Positions 8,105 to 16,050 of a DNA stretch of 64,000 nucleotides are shown here, in pieces; the first letter of the stretch is position 1, and the number at the start of each line of letters is the position of its first letter. The notes beneath the pieces were generated by a model. The model did not search any database. It was not told the DNA's origin and saw only the letters and a list, made by a program, of their open reading frames with translations. Source of the stretch: Pedobacter insulae (GTDB lineage Bacteria; Bacteroidota; Bacteroidia; Sphingobacteriales; Sphingobacteriaceae); assembly GCF_900113525.1 (NCBI RefSeq), contig NZ_FOPP01000003.1:124001-188000 (forward strand), given 5' to 3'. A program made the translations under genes and the position numbers.

Positions 8105-9526
8105 CTATGGCCAAATACCCAAATTCATGTAAGACACGGCTATTTTATCAATTGAATTTACAAATGCAGCTGTTCTTAATGTTTTAACTTGTGGCTTAGT
8201 AATCCAGGTTTCTCTTATTTCGCGATAAGAATGGATCATGGTATCTTCTAAACCTGAATTCACAAGTTCCATCTCAGAGGCACCTTTAACGATCATTAAA
8301 CGATTTTCTGCAGGGATTTTCTTACCTGTTAAATTCTCTAAAGTATTGATCAAGTTAGCATTAGAATTTTCTGCATAACGACTTTCCATACGACCAAAAG
8401 CCACGTGTGAAAGATTTTTTAACCATTCGAAATACGAAACTGTTACTCCACCAGCATTACAATACATATCTGGAATAATCATTCCTCCCATTTCGGTGAA
8501 AATCTCCTCAGCTTCGGGTGTACAAGGACCATTTGCACCTTCAGCAATAATTTTCGCTTTGATGTTACGGATGTTTGCGTCGGTGATTTGATTTTCCAAT
8601 GCTGCTGGAACCAAAATATCACAATCTTGTTCCAGGCCTTCCAATGAATTTTTGAAGTCCTTAGCCCCTGCAAATCCTAAGATCGAGCCTGTATTTTTTC
8701 TATGAGCAAAAACCTCATCAATATTTAAACCATTTGCGTTGTAAATTGCTCCTTCAAACTCACAAACACCAACAATTGTAGCTCCAAACTCTGCCAAGAA
8801 TTTAGCTGAATGATAGCCTACATTACCTAATCCCTGAACAATTACTCTTTTACCATCTAAGCCAGCCGTTAAACCAACTTTAGCCATATCATCTGCAAAC
8901 GACACACATTCACGTACTGCGTAAGCCACACCTCTTCCTGTTGCTTCTTTACGACCACGAATTCCGTGTAAGGCAATTGGTTTACCTGTTACACAACCCA
9001 ATGCGTCTAACGAGCCAGGGTTCATTGTCATATAAGTATCTGCAATCCAGCTCATTTCACGTTCACCAGAACCATAATCAGGAGCTGGAACATCAATACC
9101 AGGACCAATGAAATTCTTTTTTATCAACTCTGTAGTATAACGACGGGTAATCGTTTCCAACTCGGCAACCGTATAATTTTTTGGATTAATGCAAATTCCA
9201 CCCTTAGCGCCACCAAAGGGAACGTTTACAATCGCACACTTAAAAGTCATCAACGCCGCAAGCGCCATTACTTCGTCTTCGTTAACCATATCACTGTAAC
9301 GAATACCACCTTTTGTTGGGCTCATGTGATGAGAATGCTCTACACGCCATGCATCAATTACTTCGAAACCGTTACCTCTGCGAATTGGAAATTGGAAACG
9401 GTATACACTGTTACATGCTTTTATCTGAGCCAATAAACCTTCCGGATGGTTGGTGAATTGTGCGGCACTATCAAAGTTCTTACAAACATCTTGAAAGAAA
9501 CTTGTTTCGTTTGCTGTATTAGCCAT
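8105..9526 (-). CDS. gdhA: Glu/Leu/Phe/Val dehydrogenase family, probable glutamate dehydrogenase
   Basis: 473 aa from the ATG at 9526 ([14 protein letters not shown]). A 17-codon upstream extension lacks family likeness. The N-terminal dimerisation domain has the substrate-binding KGGIRYS and the catalytic PFGGAKGGI segments. The C-terminal Rossmann domain has [12 protein letters not shown], and the end carries SYFEWLKN. The enzyme interconverts glutamate and 2-oxoglutarate in the cytoplasm. Cofactor preference cannot be read safely. The gene follows ccmD by about 140 bp but has its own upstream region with an inverted repeat, and ends in a strong terminator. Confidence 0.92.
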   Translation of the reverse strand: MANTANETSFFQDVCKNFDSAAQFTNHPEGLLAQIKACNSVYRFQFPIRRGNGFEVIDAWRVEHSHHMSPTKGGIRYSDMVNEDEVMALAALMTFKCAIVNVPFGGAKGGICINPKNYTVAELETITRRYTTELIKKNFIGPGIDVPAPDYGSGEREMSWIADTYMTMNPGSLDALGCVTGKPIALHGIRGRKEATGRGVAYAVRECVSFADDMAKVGLTAGLDGKRVIVQGLGNVGYHSAKFLAEFGATIVGVCEFEGAIYNANGLNIDEVFAHRKNTGSILGFAGAKDFKNSLEGLEQDCDILVPAALENQITDANIRNIKAKIIAEGANGPCTPEAEEIFTEMGGMIIPDMYCNAGGVTVSYFEWLKNLSHVAFGRMESRYAENSNANLINTLENLTGKKIPAENRLMIVKGASEMELVNSGLEDTMIHSYREIRETWITKPQVKTLRTAAFVNSIDKIAVSYMNLGIWP

Positions 9527-9572
9527 TATTTGTAGTTTTATAAATGTAGTTTTTCTTTTACGGGTGCAAAAT

Positions 9573-9597
9573 TGCATTAAAATAAACCATTAATGCA
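9573..9597. promoter_or_regulatory. Inverted repeat upstream of gdh
   Basis: TGCATTAA-9 bp-TTAATGCA, a perfect 8-bp dyad 47-71 bp upstream of the gdh ATG. It is flanked by GTGCAAAATTGCA and GTGCAAATTTGC, which share a GTGCAAA core. Its position suits a regulator binding site. No regulator family is recognised. Confidence 0.4.
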
Positions 9598-9670
9598 AGT
9601 GCAAATTTGCTTAGTGTAAGAACAACACCATATATAAAGGGATAAAAGATTGGGATTAGATAGTTTAAAA

Positions 9671-9889
9671 TTAGTTTTTGTCGCCAGATTTTTTTTCTAA
9701 CATTTTCAATCTTTTTTCAATTGCAAAAAGATACGTCAATAAACCAAGTAGTATAATGACAATACTGATGACAACAATATAGATTTTTCCATTGCTACGC
9801 AACGCATCAGCCATTTCGATTTCGCTTGCTTGGGCGAATAAATTCATTGATGTGATTAGCATGATTAAAGTAAAAACGATCTTCTTCAT
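9671..9889 (-). CDS. ccmD: CcmD-like small membrane protein
   Basis: 72 aa. A signal-like first helix ends in LFAQA (residue about 21), followed by a short polar stretch and a single membrane helix (YIVVISIVIILLGLLTYLF), then a basic, charged tail. Size, topology and position right after ccmC (2 bp) fit the CcmD family found in Bacteroidota ccm clusters. In model systems CcmD helps release holo-CcmE from CcmABC. Sequence conservation in this family is low, so the call rests on context. Confidence 0.7.
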   Translation of the reverse strand: MKKIVFTLIMLITSMNLFAQASEIEMADALRSNGKIYIVVISIVIILLGLLTYLFAIEKRLKMLEKKSGDKN

Positions 9890-9891
9890 AA

Positions 9892-10548
9892 TTATTGTTG
9901 TTTATAAGTTAATGAACTTATTCTGAAACGAATAGTGTAAATCCAATATCCTATTAAAATCCAGCCTAAGCATGCGGGATAAAATACCATGCGCATTCTA
10001 CTATCCAAGTCGTACATGTTAAAACCCGGGTTCCCTCCATTTCCGGGATGTAGAGAATCTTTTAATCTTGGAAGCACAAAAATGAGCACAATCATCATTG
10101 GAAAGGCAAAAATGTTATAAATAGCAGATATTTTAGCCCTTTTCTGCTCTTCGTCGATGGCATTTCTTAGAATAAGATAGGCGAAATACAATAATAATGA
10201 GATTGCTGAAAAGTTCTGCTTTGGATCAAAGCTCCAGAATTCACCCCAGGCAAACTTTGCCCAAACCATTCCAGTTAACAAACCTAAAACACCAAAAACT
10301 ACGCCAACATTTACGCTTTCAACAGCTTTGAGATCGTCGTATTGACTGCGACTAAGCAATGATTTAACTCCAAAATAAATTGAATTTGAAAACAATACAA
10401 TCATTGCAAACCACATTGGAACATGAAAATAAAGGTTTCGAATTGATTCATGTAAAATAGGCAGTCGAGGTACTCCCATTAACAAACCTGCAATTGTTGA
10501 GTAAAGCACCAATAAAGCGCCTAAAATTTTCCACCAATTTTTCTTCAT
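9892..10548 (-). CDS. ccmC: Haem exporter/chaperone-loading protein CcmC
   Basis: 218 aa with six predicted membrane helices. The tryptophan-rich haem-handling motif reads WGEFWSFDPKQ, a variant of the WWD signature, and is flanked by the conserved histidines in LYFHVPMWF and LKDSLHPG. CcmC loads haem onto CcmE at the periplasmic face. It lies between ccmB (7 bp gap) and ccmD (2 bp gap) in one transcription unit. The C-terminal part of the protein resembles CcsA/CcmF, as expected in this superfamily. Confidence 0.92.
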   Translation of the reverse strand: MKKNWWKILGALLVLYSTIAGLLMGVPRLPILHESIRNLYFHVPMWFAMIVLFSNSIYFGVKSLLSRSQYDDLKAVESVNVGVVFGVLGLLTGMVWAKFAWGEFWSFDPKQNFSAISLLLYFAYLILRNAIDEEQKRAKISAIYNIFAFPMMIVLIFVLPRLKDSLHPGNGGNPGFNMYDLDSRMRMVFYPACLGWILIGYWIYTIRFRISSLTYKQQ

Positions 10549-10555
10549 AACTTAT

Positions 10556-11221
10556 TTAATCTCTCCACAAATATGGGAATAAAATTAACGACACACTCAT
10601 TACCATGGCATTTATCACCAACAAAAGTCCGATATCATCTAAACTTACACTACGATCCAATCCATCGATTGCATTTTTAGCCAATTTTACCAAAACAATC
10701 AATACGGGGATGATTATTGGGAAACTTAAGATAGCCATCAACATACCACCATTCCCTGCTTTTGAAGCAATTGCAGAAACCATCGTAAATATTGTGGCGA
10801 AACTTAAACTTCCTAAGATAACAGCAACCAAATACATCAGATAATCGATATCTGCCGGTGGCTCGAACACCAGGCAATAAAACGCCAGCGCAACTAATGT
10901 TAAACCGATCATCAATAAGCTATTATAGAGTGTTTTGGCAATGATTAAAGCGAGGGGACTCACCAACGTGTAAATATATAAGTGGCGGCCTTTACTTTCT
11001 TGAAGAAAGCTTTTTGCCACTGCATTAATTGATGCAAACAGCATAATAATCCAAAATAACGCATTCCAAGTTAGTTTCTCGGGCATGGAGATGAACGACA
11101 TATAGCAAACAAAAACGGTGGAAACAACATAAAGCAACACTCCGTTGAGCGCGTATTTAGATCGCCACTCCAATTGCATTTCCTTTTTAATAAGTTGTTT
11201 AACCTGATTTGCTAAGTGCAT
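10556..11221 (-). CDS. ccmB: Haem ABC exporter permease CcmB
   Basis: 221 aa from ATG 11221 (MHLANQVKQLIKKEMQLEWR). The frame is open 49 codons further, but a -7 element ends 4 nt before this ATG and the extension runs through repeat DNA. Six membrane helices follow an amphipathic N-terminus typical of ABC-2 permeases; the cytoplasmic EWRSKYALNG segment is the family hallmark. CcmB works with the ATPase CcmA in haem-dependent maturation. No ccmA is next to it or elsewhere in this window. Confidence 0.88.
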   Translation of the reverse strand: MHLANQVKQLIKKEMQLEWRSKYALNGVLLYVVSTVFVCYMSFISMPEKLTWNALFWIIMLFASINAVAKSFLQESKGRHLYIYTLVSPLALIIAKTLYNSLLMIGLTLVALAFYCLVFEPPADIDYLMYLVAVILGSLSFATIFTMVSAIASKAGNGGMLMAILSFPIIIPVLIVLVKLAKNAIDGLDRSVSLDDIGLLLVINAMVMSVSLILFPYLWRD

Positions 11222-11225
11222 TTGG

Positions 11226-11233
11226 CAAAGATA
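11226..11233 (-). promoter_or_regulatory. -7 promoter element of ccmBCD
   Basis: CAAAGATA on the plus strand (TATCTTTG on the minus strand), a perfect TAnnTTTG. Only 4 nt separate it from the ccmB ATG, implying a leaderless or nearly leaderless transcript. Confidence 0.65.
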
Positions 11234-11328
11234 GTTTTTTGAGATTAAAGCAGAAAGATCCAGGCTAAAAGCTGTGGAGAAGGAGAAAAGATTAAAGAGG
11301 GATGACAAAAGGAAAAGGGAACCCCAGG

Positions 11329-11430
11329 GGGATGATATAGGAACAACTAAGGAACGACTAAGGAACAAGCCTACTACCCTGGACTTTATGCGGACTTACC
11401 ATGGATATGGGGTGGACTTAGGGTGGACTC
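11329..11430. repeat. 11-bp-period degenerate tandem repeat in a gene-free stretch
   Basis: The 347 bp between ccmB and ogt have no credible gene. Inside, GGA recurs at exact 11-bp steps: three units starting GGAAC (11340, 11351, 11362; e.g. GGAACAACTAA, GGAACGACTAA), then an 8-bp phase shift, then five units with GGA at 11381, 11392, 11403, 11414 and 11425 (e.g. TGGACTTTATG, CGGACTTACCA, TGGACTTAGGG). The rest of the gap is AT-rich. Its role is unknown. The period is close to one helical turn. Confidence 0.7.
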
Positions 11431-11568
11431 CAATACAGCAAAACCAGGGATTTTAAAAGAGTTAGATTAAGGGATATAGGATTGATTAATCCTATATTAA
11501 ATATACGAAAAATATCTTACAAAACCTAAGTATAGGTAGAATCTTCACATTAAACTGTAAATTGCGTA

Positions 11569-12051
11569 ATGATTAAATATTGCAGCATTGTTAAAAGTCC
11601 GATAGGCGATATTACCGTGATTGCAGATGAAGTTGCCGTTTCAGTAGTTTCTTTTGGCGAAAAAGATACTAAAAGTTTAACAGAAAACGCGATCAGCAAG
11701 TTGGCCGCCCAACAACTTGCAGACTATTTTGAGGGTACACTTAAGAACTTTACTTTTCCGATAGCGCAACATGGAACTGAATTTCAGCAAGAAGTTTGGC
11801 AAAATCTATTAAAAATACCTTATGCAGAAACTCTTTCATACGCCAAGTTTGCTGCACACAAGCCCTTAGCCATAAGAGCTATAGCAGCAGCTAACGGAAA
11901 AAATAATATTGCTATCGCTGTTCCTTGTCACCGAGTAATAGGAAGTGATGGTAAACTAGTGGGCTATGCTGGGGAGTTATGGCGCAAAAAATGGCTCTTA
12001 CAACATGAAAGGGACATGGCACAAAAAGGACAAACGGAATTGAAATTTTGA
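11569..12051 (+). CDS. ogt: Methylated-DNA-protein-cysteine S-methyltransferase
   Basis: 160 aa, the length of the small Ogt/AGT proteins. The active-site motif IAVPCHRVIG carries Cys120, which accepts the alkyl group from O6-alkylguanine in a suicide reaction. The helix-turn-helix with the arginine finger is seen in LSYAKFAAHKPLAIRAIAAANG. The N-terminal ribonuclease-like domain is present (YCSIVKSPIGDITVIAD). No fused Ada regulatory domain is present. It converges with a small membrane protein gene 14 bp downstream. Confidence 0.94.
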   Translation: MIKYCSIVKSPIGDITVIADEVAVSVVSFGEKDTKSLTENAISKLAAQQLADYFEGTLKNFTFPIAQHGTEFQQEVWQNLLKIPYAETLSYAKFAAHKPLAIRAIAAANGKNNIAIAVPCHRVIGSDGKLVGYAGELWRKKWLLQHERDMAQKGQTELKF

Positions 12052-12065
12052 CCTCAGTCGACGGA

Positions 12066-12464
12066 TCACACTTGGAGTCTCTCTTTTTTCACACTCGTTA
12101 GCAATAGCAAACAAGCGACCAATAGCACGATCCATCCCCATTGGTAATGGATCGTTTTAGCTAGTACCTTATCAAAAAACTTAGAATCAAAATAGTGGTT
12201 GGTTTTGAAATAAACCGCAGCGGCCATTAGTAACCCCCAAACAAACAAGACAAAAGATAACAATCTGAACATCCTCAGTTGTCTAACAAACAGGCAAAGT
12301 GAGGTAATCGCAATAAGTGCGATGCTAATAAAAAACAAGCGTTCATCAGTTTGGTATAAATTCCAACTCCCTTTAAAAGGCACTTTAATCATTGGACAAA
12401 TGCTAATTGCAATTACTGTTAAAAGAAGTCCTATATAAGCGTTTATTTTGTTGATGATTAGCAT
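12066..12464 (-). CDS. Four-helix membrane protein of unknown function
   Basis: 132 aa with four evident membrane helices, about residues 8-27, 45-62, 68-88 and 108-125, and short loops. The spacing and small size recall DUF4293-type proteins of Bacteroidota, but I cannot confirm that family. Between helices 1 and 2 it has a short polar loop (FKGSWNLYQTDERLF). The C-terminus is basic (SVKKERLQV) and probably cytoplasmic. It lies upstream of no obvious partner. Its minus-strand neighbour upstream is gldC, 51 bp away. Confidence 0.6.
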   Translation of the reverse strand: MLIINKINAYIGLLLTVIAISICPMIKVPFKGSWNLYQTDERLFFISIALIAITSLCLFVRQLRMFRLLSFVLFVWGLLMAAAVYFKTNHYFDSKFFDKVLAKTIHYQWGWIVLLVACLLLLTSVKKERLQV

Positions 12465-12515
12465 AGTGTTACAAATTGAGCATTAAGTGTAGGAAGTTAA
12501 AAACTGTTAAACGAG

Positions 12516-12851
12516 TTATTTCTTAGGGTCTATCCCCATTTTTTCTGCAAAATGAGCGCAGTAATCTCTTAAATCTTCCACGATATTTTCTTCGCCGGTA
12601 GCCTTTAAAAAACTGTCACCCATCGTCTGAAGGGTTTCATAAAAAAACCTTTTCATCTCATCAACAGGCATATCTTTCGTCCACAAATCGATACGCATAG
12701 AATTTTTATAATTATGATCCCAAAGAGCCAGAATCATTGATTTAACAGGAACCTGGTCTTTTGTTTCTGCGTCTGTACTCTCCCAAAGAATATTTTCGGG
12801 CATATTATGGTCGTCTAATTCTACTGTAATTTTTATTTCTGCTTGTCTCAT
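12516..12851 (-). CDS. gldC: Gliding motility protein GldC
   Basis: 111 aa, soluble, the size of GldC. Recognised by the N-terminal EIKITVELDDHNMPENILWESTD-type block, the DLWTKDMPVDEMKRFFYETLQ segment and the MGIDPKK end. In Flavobacterium GldC is encoded next to GldB and is needed for full motility; the protein is also widespread in non-gliding Bacteroidota, so it does not prove motility. No gldB is beside it. The rest of the window carries gldA, gldF and gldG about 45 kb away. Confidence 0.85.
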   Translation of the reverse strand: MRQAEIKITVELDDHNMPENILWESTDAETKDQVPVKSMILALWDHNYKNSMRIDLWTKDMPVDEMKRFFYETLQTMGDSFLKATGEENIVEDLRDYCAHFAEKMGIDPKK

Positions 12852-12928
12852 GTTAAAAGTGGTTTCACTTAATTATTTTCTGGCACAAATATGCTGATTT
12901 TGCAAAGTATATTTAAATGACAACGGTT

Positions 12929-13195
12929 TTACTTTTGTAATAATACTATTAAAACTGCTGTGAGAACAATAAAAACTAATTCGACAATCCAGATTTTTTT
13001 CAAATCCTTTAAAGTAAACCTAAAAATCATATCCGTTACAAAAGTTATTAACACTAGGCAACCCAATATTAATAAATAAAAGCTCGTTAGATCAGGTTGC
13101 CCCTTAACTGTTTCAGAGGGTTGTATCACCAAAAAAGCAAGCATCGCAAATCCCAATGCTGTGACAATGTTTAACGGAGTTAATCTGAACTTCAT
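12929..13195 (-). CDS. Small three-helix membrane protein
   Basis: 88 aa. Three hydrophobic segments are evident (about residues 9-26, 39-60 and 68-86), with charged residues between (RFTLKDLKK). The start ATG at 13195 follows a short AT-rich gap. Nothing in the sequence allows a function to be named. It lies between gldC and a DEAD-box helicase gene on the same strand. It is likely real because length, hydrophobicity pattern and codon use match its neighbours. Confidence 0.6.
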   Translation of the reverse strand: MKFRLTPLNIVTALGFAMLAFLVIQPSETVKGQPDLTSFYLLILGCLVLITFVTDMIFRFTLKDLKKIWIVELVFIVLTAVLIVLLQK

Positions 13196-13248
13196 TTTTT
13201 ATTCATTATTCAATTTTAATGCTACAATTCTCACTATCGTAAGGCTTG

Positions 13249-14592
13249 CTATTTTTTCTTATCGAAACGCTTTTTATTCTTAAACACTTTGGTTTTTTGT
13301 GCTTTTGCTCTAGCCTTTTCCCTTTCTCGCTCCTCAATTTGTTTGGCATTTTTCTTTTCATGAAATGCCCCTTTGAAATCGGGATCTTCTTTACGTTTCT
13401 GCAAATCTATCTCTTTTGCAATTTGTTGTCTTTCTTCATAAGGGGTTTCTTCAATAAAAACGCCTTCCGGAATTAGCTCAACAGGGATATACTGACGGAT
13501 TAATTTTTCAATTTTACGAACATAATATTTCTCTGCTTCTGTACAGAAAGTAATGGCATCACCTGTAGAAAATGCTCTTCCGGTCCTTCCGATTCTATGC
13601 ACATAATCTTCAATAATAATAGGCACATCGAAGTTAATAACGTGACTAACTTCGGACACGTCAATTCCTCTGGACGCTACATCGGTTGCTACCAAAACCC
13701 TGATATTCCCTTCTTTAAAACTATTGATAGAGTTTATTCTCGTGTTTTGACCTTTATTAGCGTGGATAACACGAACCGATTCTTCTCCAAACCTCCGAAC
13801 TACAAAACTGTAGATATTATCGGCAACTGCTTTCGTTTTACAGAAAATGATTAACCTATTGAAAACCTCAACGTCTTTTAATAGATGTTGCAGGAGATTA
13901 ATTTTCGTTTTAAAATTTGGGACATCATACAAAACCTGTGTTACTGTTTGGGCAGGAGTTGCTTGCTCAGATGCCTCAATAATTGTTGGGTGCTTTAAAA
14001 AATCGCCAGCAATTTTTTGAACCAATGAACTCATTGTTGCAGAGAAAAGCAAATTTTGACGCTTACGAGGTACAACTTCTAAAATTCTATGAATAGAACC
14101 TATAAAACCCATATCCATCATTTTATCGGCTTCATCTAAAACCAAGAACTGCAAATATTTAGTATTAATTTCTCCAGATAGATAGATATCTAAAAAGCGA
14201 CCAGGAGTTGCAATGATAATATCAACACCTGCTTTTATTTGTTCTTTTTGAGCTTTAGGGCCAATTCCACCAAATATAACGACCGAACGCAAATCAGTAT
14301 AAGTACTAAAACGCTTAACTTCTTCGGCAATTTGCATCGCTAACTCACGTGTAGGCGCTAAAATTAAAGCTCGTGCAGCATCACCTTGTGCGTACTTTAA
14401 TTTCATCAACATAGGCAAAACATAGGCAGCTGTTTTACCAGTCCCCGTTTCTGCTATGCCACAAATATCCTGACCAGATAATACTGGTGCGATTGCTTTC
14501 TCCTGTATAGGTGTAGCAACAGTATAACCTGCATCGGCAACCGCATTTAATATTTGCCTATTTAAATTAAATTCTTCAAATGATTTTGCCAT
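13249..14592 (-). CDS. DEAD-box ATP-dependent RNA helicase
   Basis: 447 aa from ATG 14592. A TTG three codons earlier lies inside the -7 element, so the ATG is the start. All helicase motifs are present in order: Q-motif region (TPIQEKAIAPVL), AETGTGKTAAYVLP, PTRELAMQ, DEAD, SAT, then RGIDVSEVSHVINFD and HRIGRTGR. The C-terminal tail from about residue 395 is highly basic (EKKNAKQIEEREREKARAKA) and probably binds RNA. Such RhlE-like enzymes act in ribosome assembly and RNA turnover. It is divergent from pyrC. Confidence 0.93.
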   Translation of the reverse strand: MAKSFEEFNLNRQILNAVADAGYTVATPIQEKAIAPVLSGQDICGIAETGTGKTAAYVLPMLMKLKYAQGDAARALILAPTRELAMQIAEEVKRFSTYTDLRSVVIFGGIGPKAQKEQIKAGVDIIIATPGRFLDIYLSGEINTKYLQFLVLDEADKMMDMGFIGSIHRILEVVPRKRQNLLFSATMSSLVQKIAGDFLKHPTIIEASEQATPAQTVTQVLYDVPNFKTKINLLQHLLKDVEVFNRLIIFCKTKAVADNIYSFVVRRFGEESVRVIHANKGQNTRINSINSFKEGNIRVLVATDVASRGIDVSEVSHVINFDVPIIIEDYVHRIGRTGRAFSTGDAITFCTEAEKYYVRKIEKLIRQYIPVELIPEGVFIEETPYEERQQIAKEIDLQKRKEDPDFKGAFHEKKNAKQIEEREREKARAKAQKTKVFKNKKRFDKKK

Positions 14593-14598
14593 AGAGCG

Positions 14599-14606
14599 CA
14601 AAGATA
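14599..14606 (-). promoter_or_regulatory. -7 promoter element of the DEAD-box helicase gene
   Basis: CAAAGATA on the plus strand, TATCTTTG on the minus strand, a perfect TAnnTTTG element. It ends 6 nt before the ATG at 14592. Confidence 0.65.
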
Positions 14607-14613
14607 CGCATTA

Positions 14614-14672
14614 AGTCTTTAGTCCACAGTCCAAAGTCTGAACTCTCGACTCATGAGTTTGGACTCAAGACT
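14614..14672. repeat. AGTC-rich imperfect inverted repeat between divergent genes
   Basis: The left arm has AGTC recurring at 14614, 14621, 14628 and 14635 (7-bp steps). The right arm TTTGGACTCAAGACT (14658-14672) is its reverse complement apart from one extra unit and a single mismatch. The element fills the gap between the helicase and pyrC promoters. The right arm includes the putative pyrC -33 TTTG. Confidence 0.6.
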
Positions 14673-14688
14673 AAAAAAACTACCTTTG
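14658..14688 (+). promoter_or_regulatory. Promoter of pyrC (-33 and -7 elements)
   Basis: TTTG at 14658-14661 and TACCTTTG at 14681-14688 with a 19-bp spacer, matching the Bacteroidota TTTG/TAnnTTTG promoter. The -7 element ends 4 nt before the pyrC ATG. Confidence 0.7.
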
Positions 14689-14692
14689 AAAC

Positions 14693-16027
14693 ATGAATAA
14701 TTACCTGATTAAAGGCGCCACATTGGTAAATGAAGGGCAACAAATTATTGCAGATGTTTTAATAAAAAATGGGCTGATTGAAAAAATCGGCACTAATTTA
14801 TCGGCAACCGAAGCACAAGAAATCAATGCGGAAGGTTTATATCTACTGCCGGGCATGATTGATGATCAGGTTCATTTTCGTGAACCGGGATTAACACATA
14901 AAGCTGATATTTTTACGGAAAGTATGGCTGCTGTTGCTGGAGGTATTACTTCGTTTATGGAAATGCCAAATACAGTTCCCAATACTTTAACACAAGATTT
15001 ATTAGCAGATAAATATGCTATCGCAGCACAAACTTCATTGGCTAACTACTCTTTTTACATGGGAGCAAGCAATGACAATTTGGAAGAAGTTTTAAAAACA
15101 GATCCAAAAAATGTGTGCGGAATTAAAGTATTCATGGGCTCATCTACCGGCAATATGTTGGTAGACAATGAGCGTACGTTAGAAAATATCTTTAGCAAGT
15201 CGCCTATGCTAGTGGCTACCCATTGTGAAGATGAACAAACTATTCGGGAAAATTTAGCTGCTTTTAAGGCAAAATATGGTGAAGATTTAACTATAGAAAT
15301 GCATCCACTCATCCGCAGTGCTGAAGCATGTTATAAATCCTCTTCCCTGGCAGTAGAATTAGCTAAACGCTATGCTACCCGATTGCATATCTTACACATC
15401 TCTACTGCAAAAGAGATTGCTTTATTCGACAATATAACTCCGTTAAAGGACAAAAAAATAACCGCTGAAGCTTGTGTTCATCATCTTTGGTTTAATGATC
15501 AGGATTATGCTACCAAAGGAAATTTTATTAAGTGGAACCCTGCAGTAAAAACGGCGGCAGACCAAGCAGGAATTTTGCAAGGCTTACTCACAGACCACAT
15601 TGATGTTATTGCTACTGATCACGCACCACATACTTTAACTGAAAAGAATCAAAGTTACTCACAAGCGCCTTCTGGAGGGCCTTTAGTTCAGCACGCATTA
15701 CCAGCCTTATTAGAAATGCATTTACAGGGGAAAATTTCTTTAGAAAAGATTGTTGAAAAAACCGCTCATAACCTAGCCATTTGCTTCGACATCAATAAAC
15801 GCGGATATATTAGAGAGGGTTATTGGGCTGATCTAGTTTTGGTAAATTTAAATGATCCATTTAAAGTAACACCTCTAAATGTATTTTATAAGTGCGGTTG
15901 GTCGCCATTTGATGGAGAAACATTTACTGCTAGCATCACTCATACTTTCGTTTCGGGCAATTTAGCCTATCAAAATGGTAAATTTATGACAAGTGAAATT
16001 GGTAAAAGGATAAACTTCAACAGATAG
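14693..16027 (+). CDS. pyrC: Dihydroorotase
   Basis: 444 aa amidohydrolase of the long (type I, allantoinase-like) dihydroorotase group. Metal-binding DDQVHFREPGLTHKAD lies around residue 56, followed by KVFMGSSTG with the bridging lysine region, ATHCEDE, HILHIST and the late ATDHAPHT carrying the catalytic Asp. The enzyme cyclises carbamoyl-aspartate to dihydroorotate in pyrimidine synthesis. An allantoinase would share the fold, but the sequence and the lack of purine-catabolic neighbours favour PyrC. The next gene follows after 23 bp. Confidence 0.92.
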   Translation: MNNYLIKGATLVNEGQQIIADVLIKNGLIEKIGTNLSATEAQEINAEGLYLLPGMIDDQVHFREPGLTHKADIFTESMAAVAGGITSFMEMPNTVPNTLTQDLLADKYAIAAQTSLANYSFYMGASNDNLEEVLKTDPKNVCGIKVFMGSSTGNMLVDNERTLENIFSKSPMLVATHCEDEQTIRENLAAFKAKYGEDLTIEMHPLIRSAEACYKSSSLAVELAKRYATRLHILHISTAKEIALFDNITPLKDKKITAEACVHHLWFNDQDYATKGNFIKWNPAVKTAADQAGILQGLLTDHIDVIATDHAPHTLTEKNQSYSQAPSGGPLVQHALPALLEMHLQGKISLEKIVEKTAHNLAICFDINKRGYIREGYWADLVLVNLNDPFKVTPLNVFYKCGWSPFDGETFTASITHTFVSGNLAYQNGKFMTSEIGKRINFNR

Positions 16028-16050
16028 TTTCAAAAATTTATTAAATACTT

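Noticed and set aside
11329..11430. Short tandem repeat as a possible CRISPR array
   Set aside because: Units are only 11 bp, degenerate and without spacers of uniform length; no cas gene is near.
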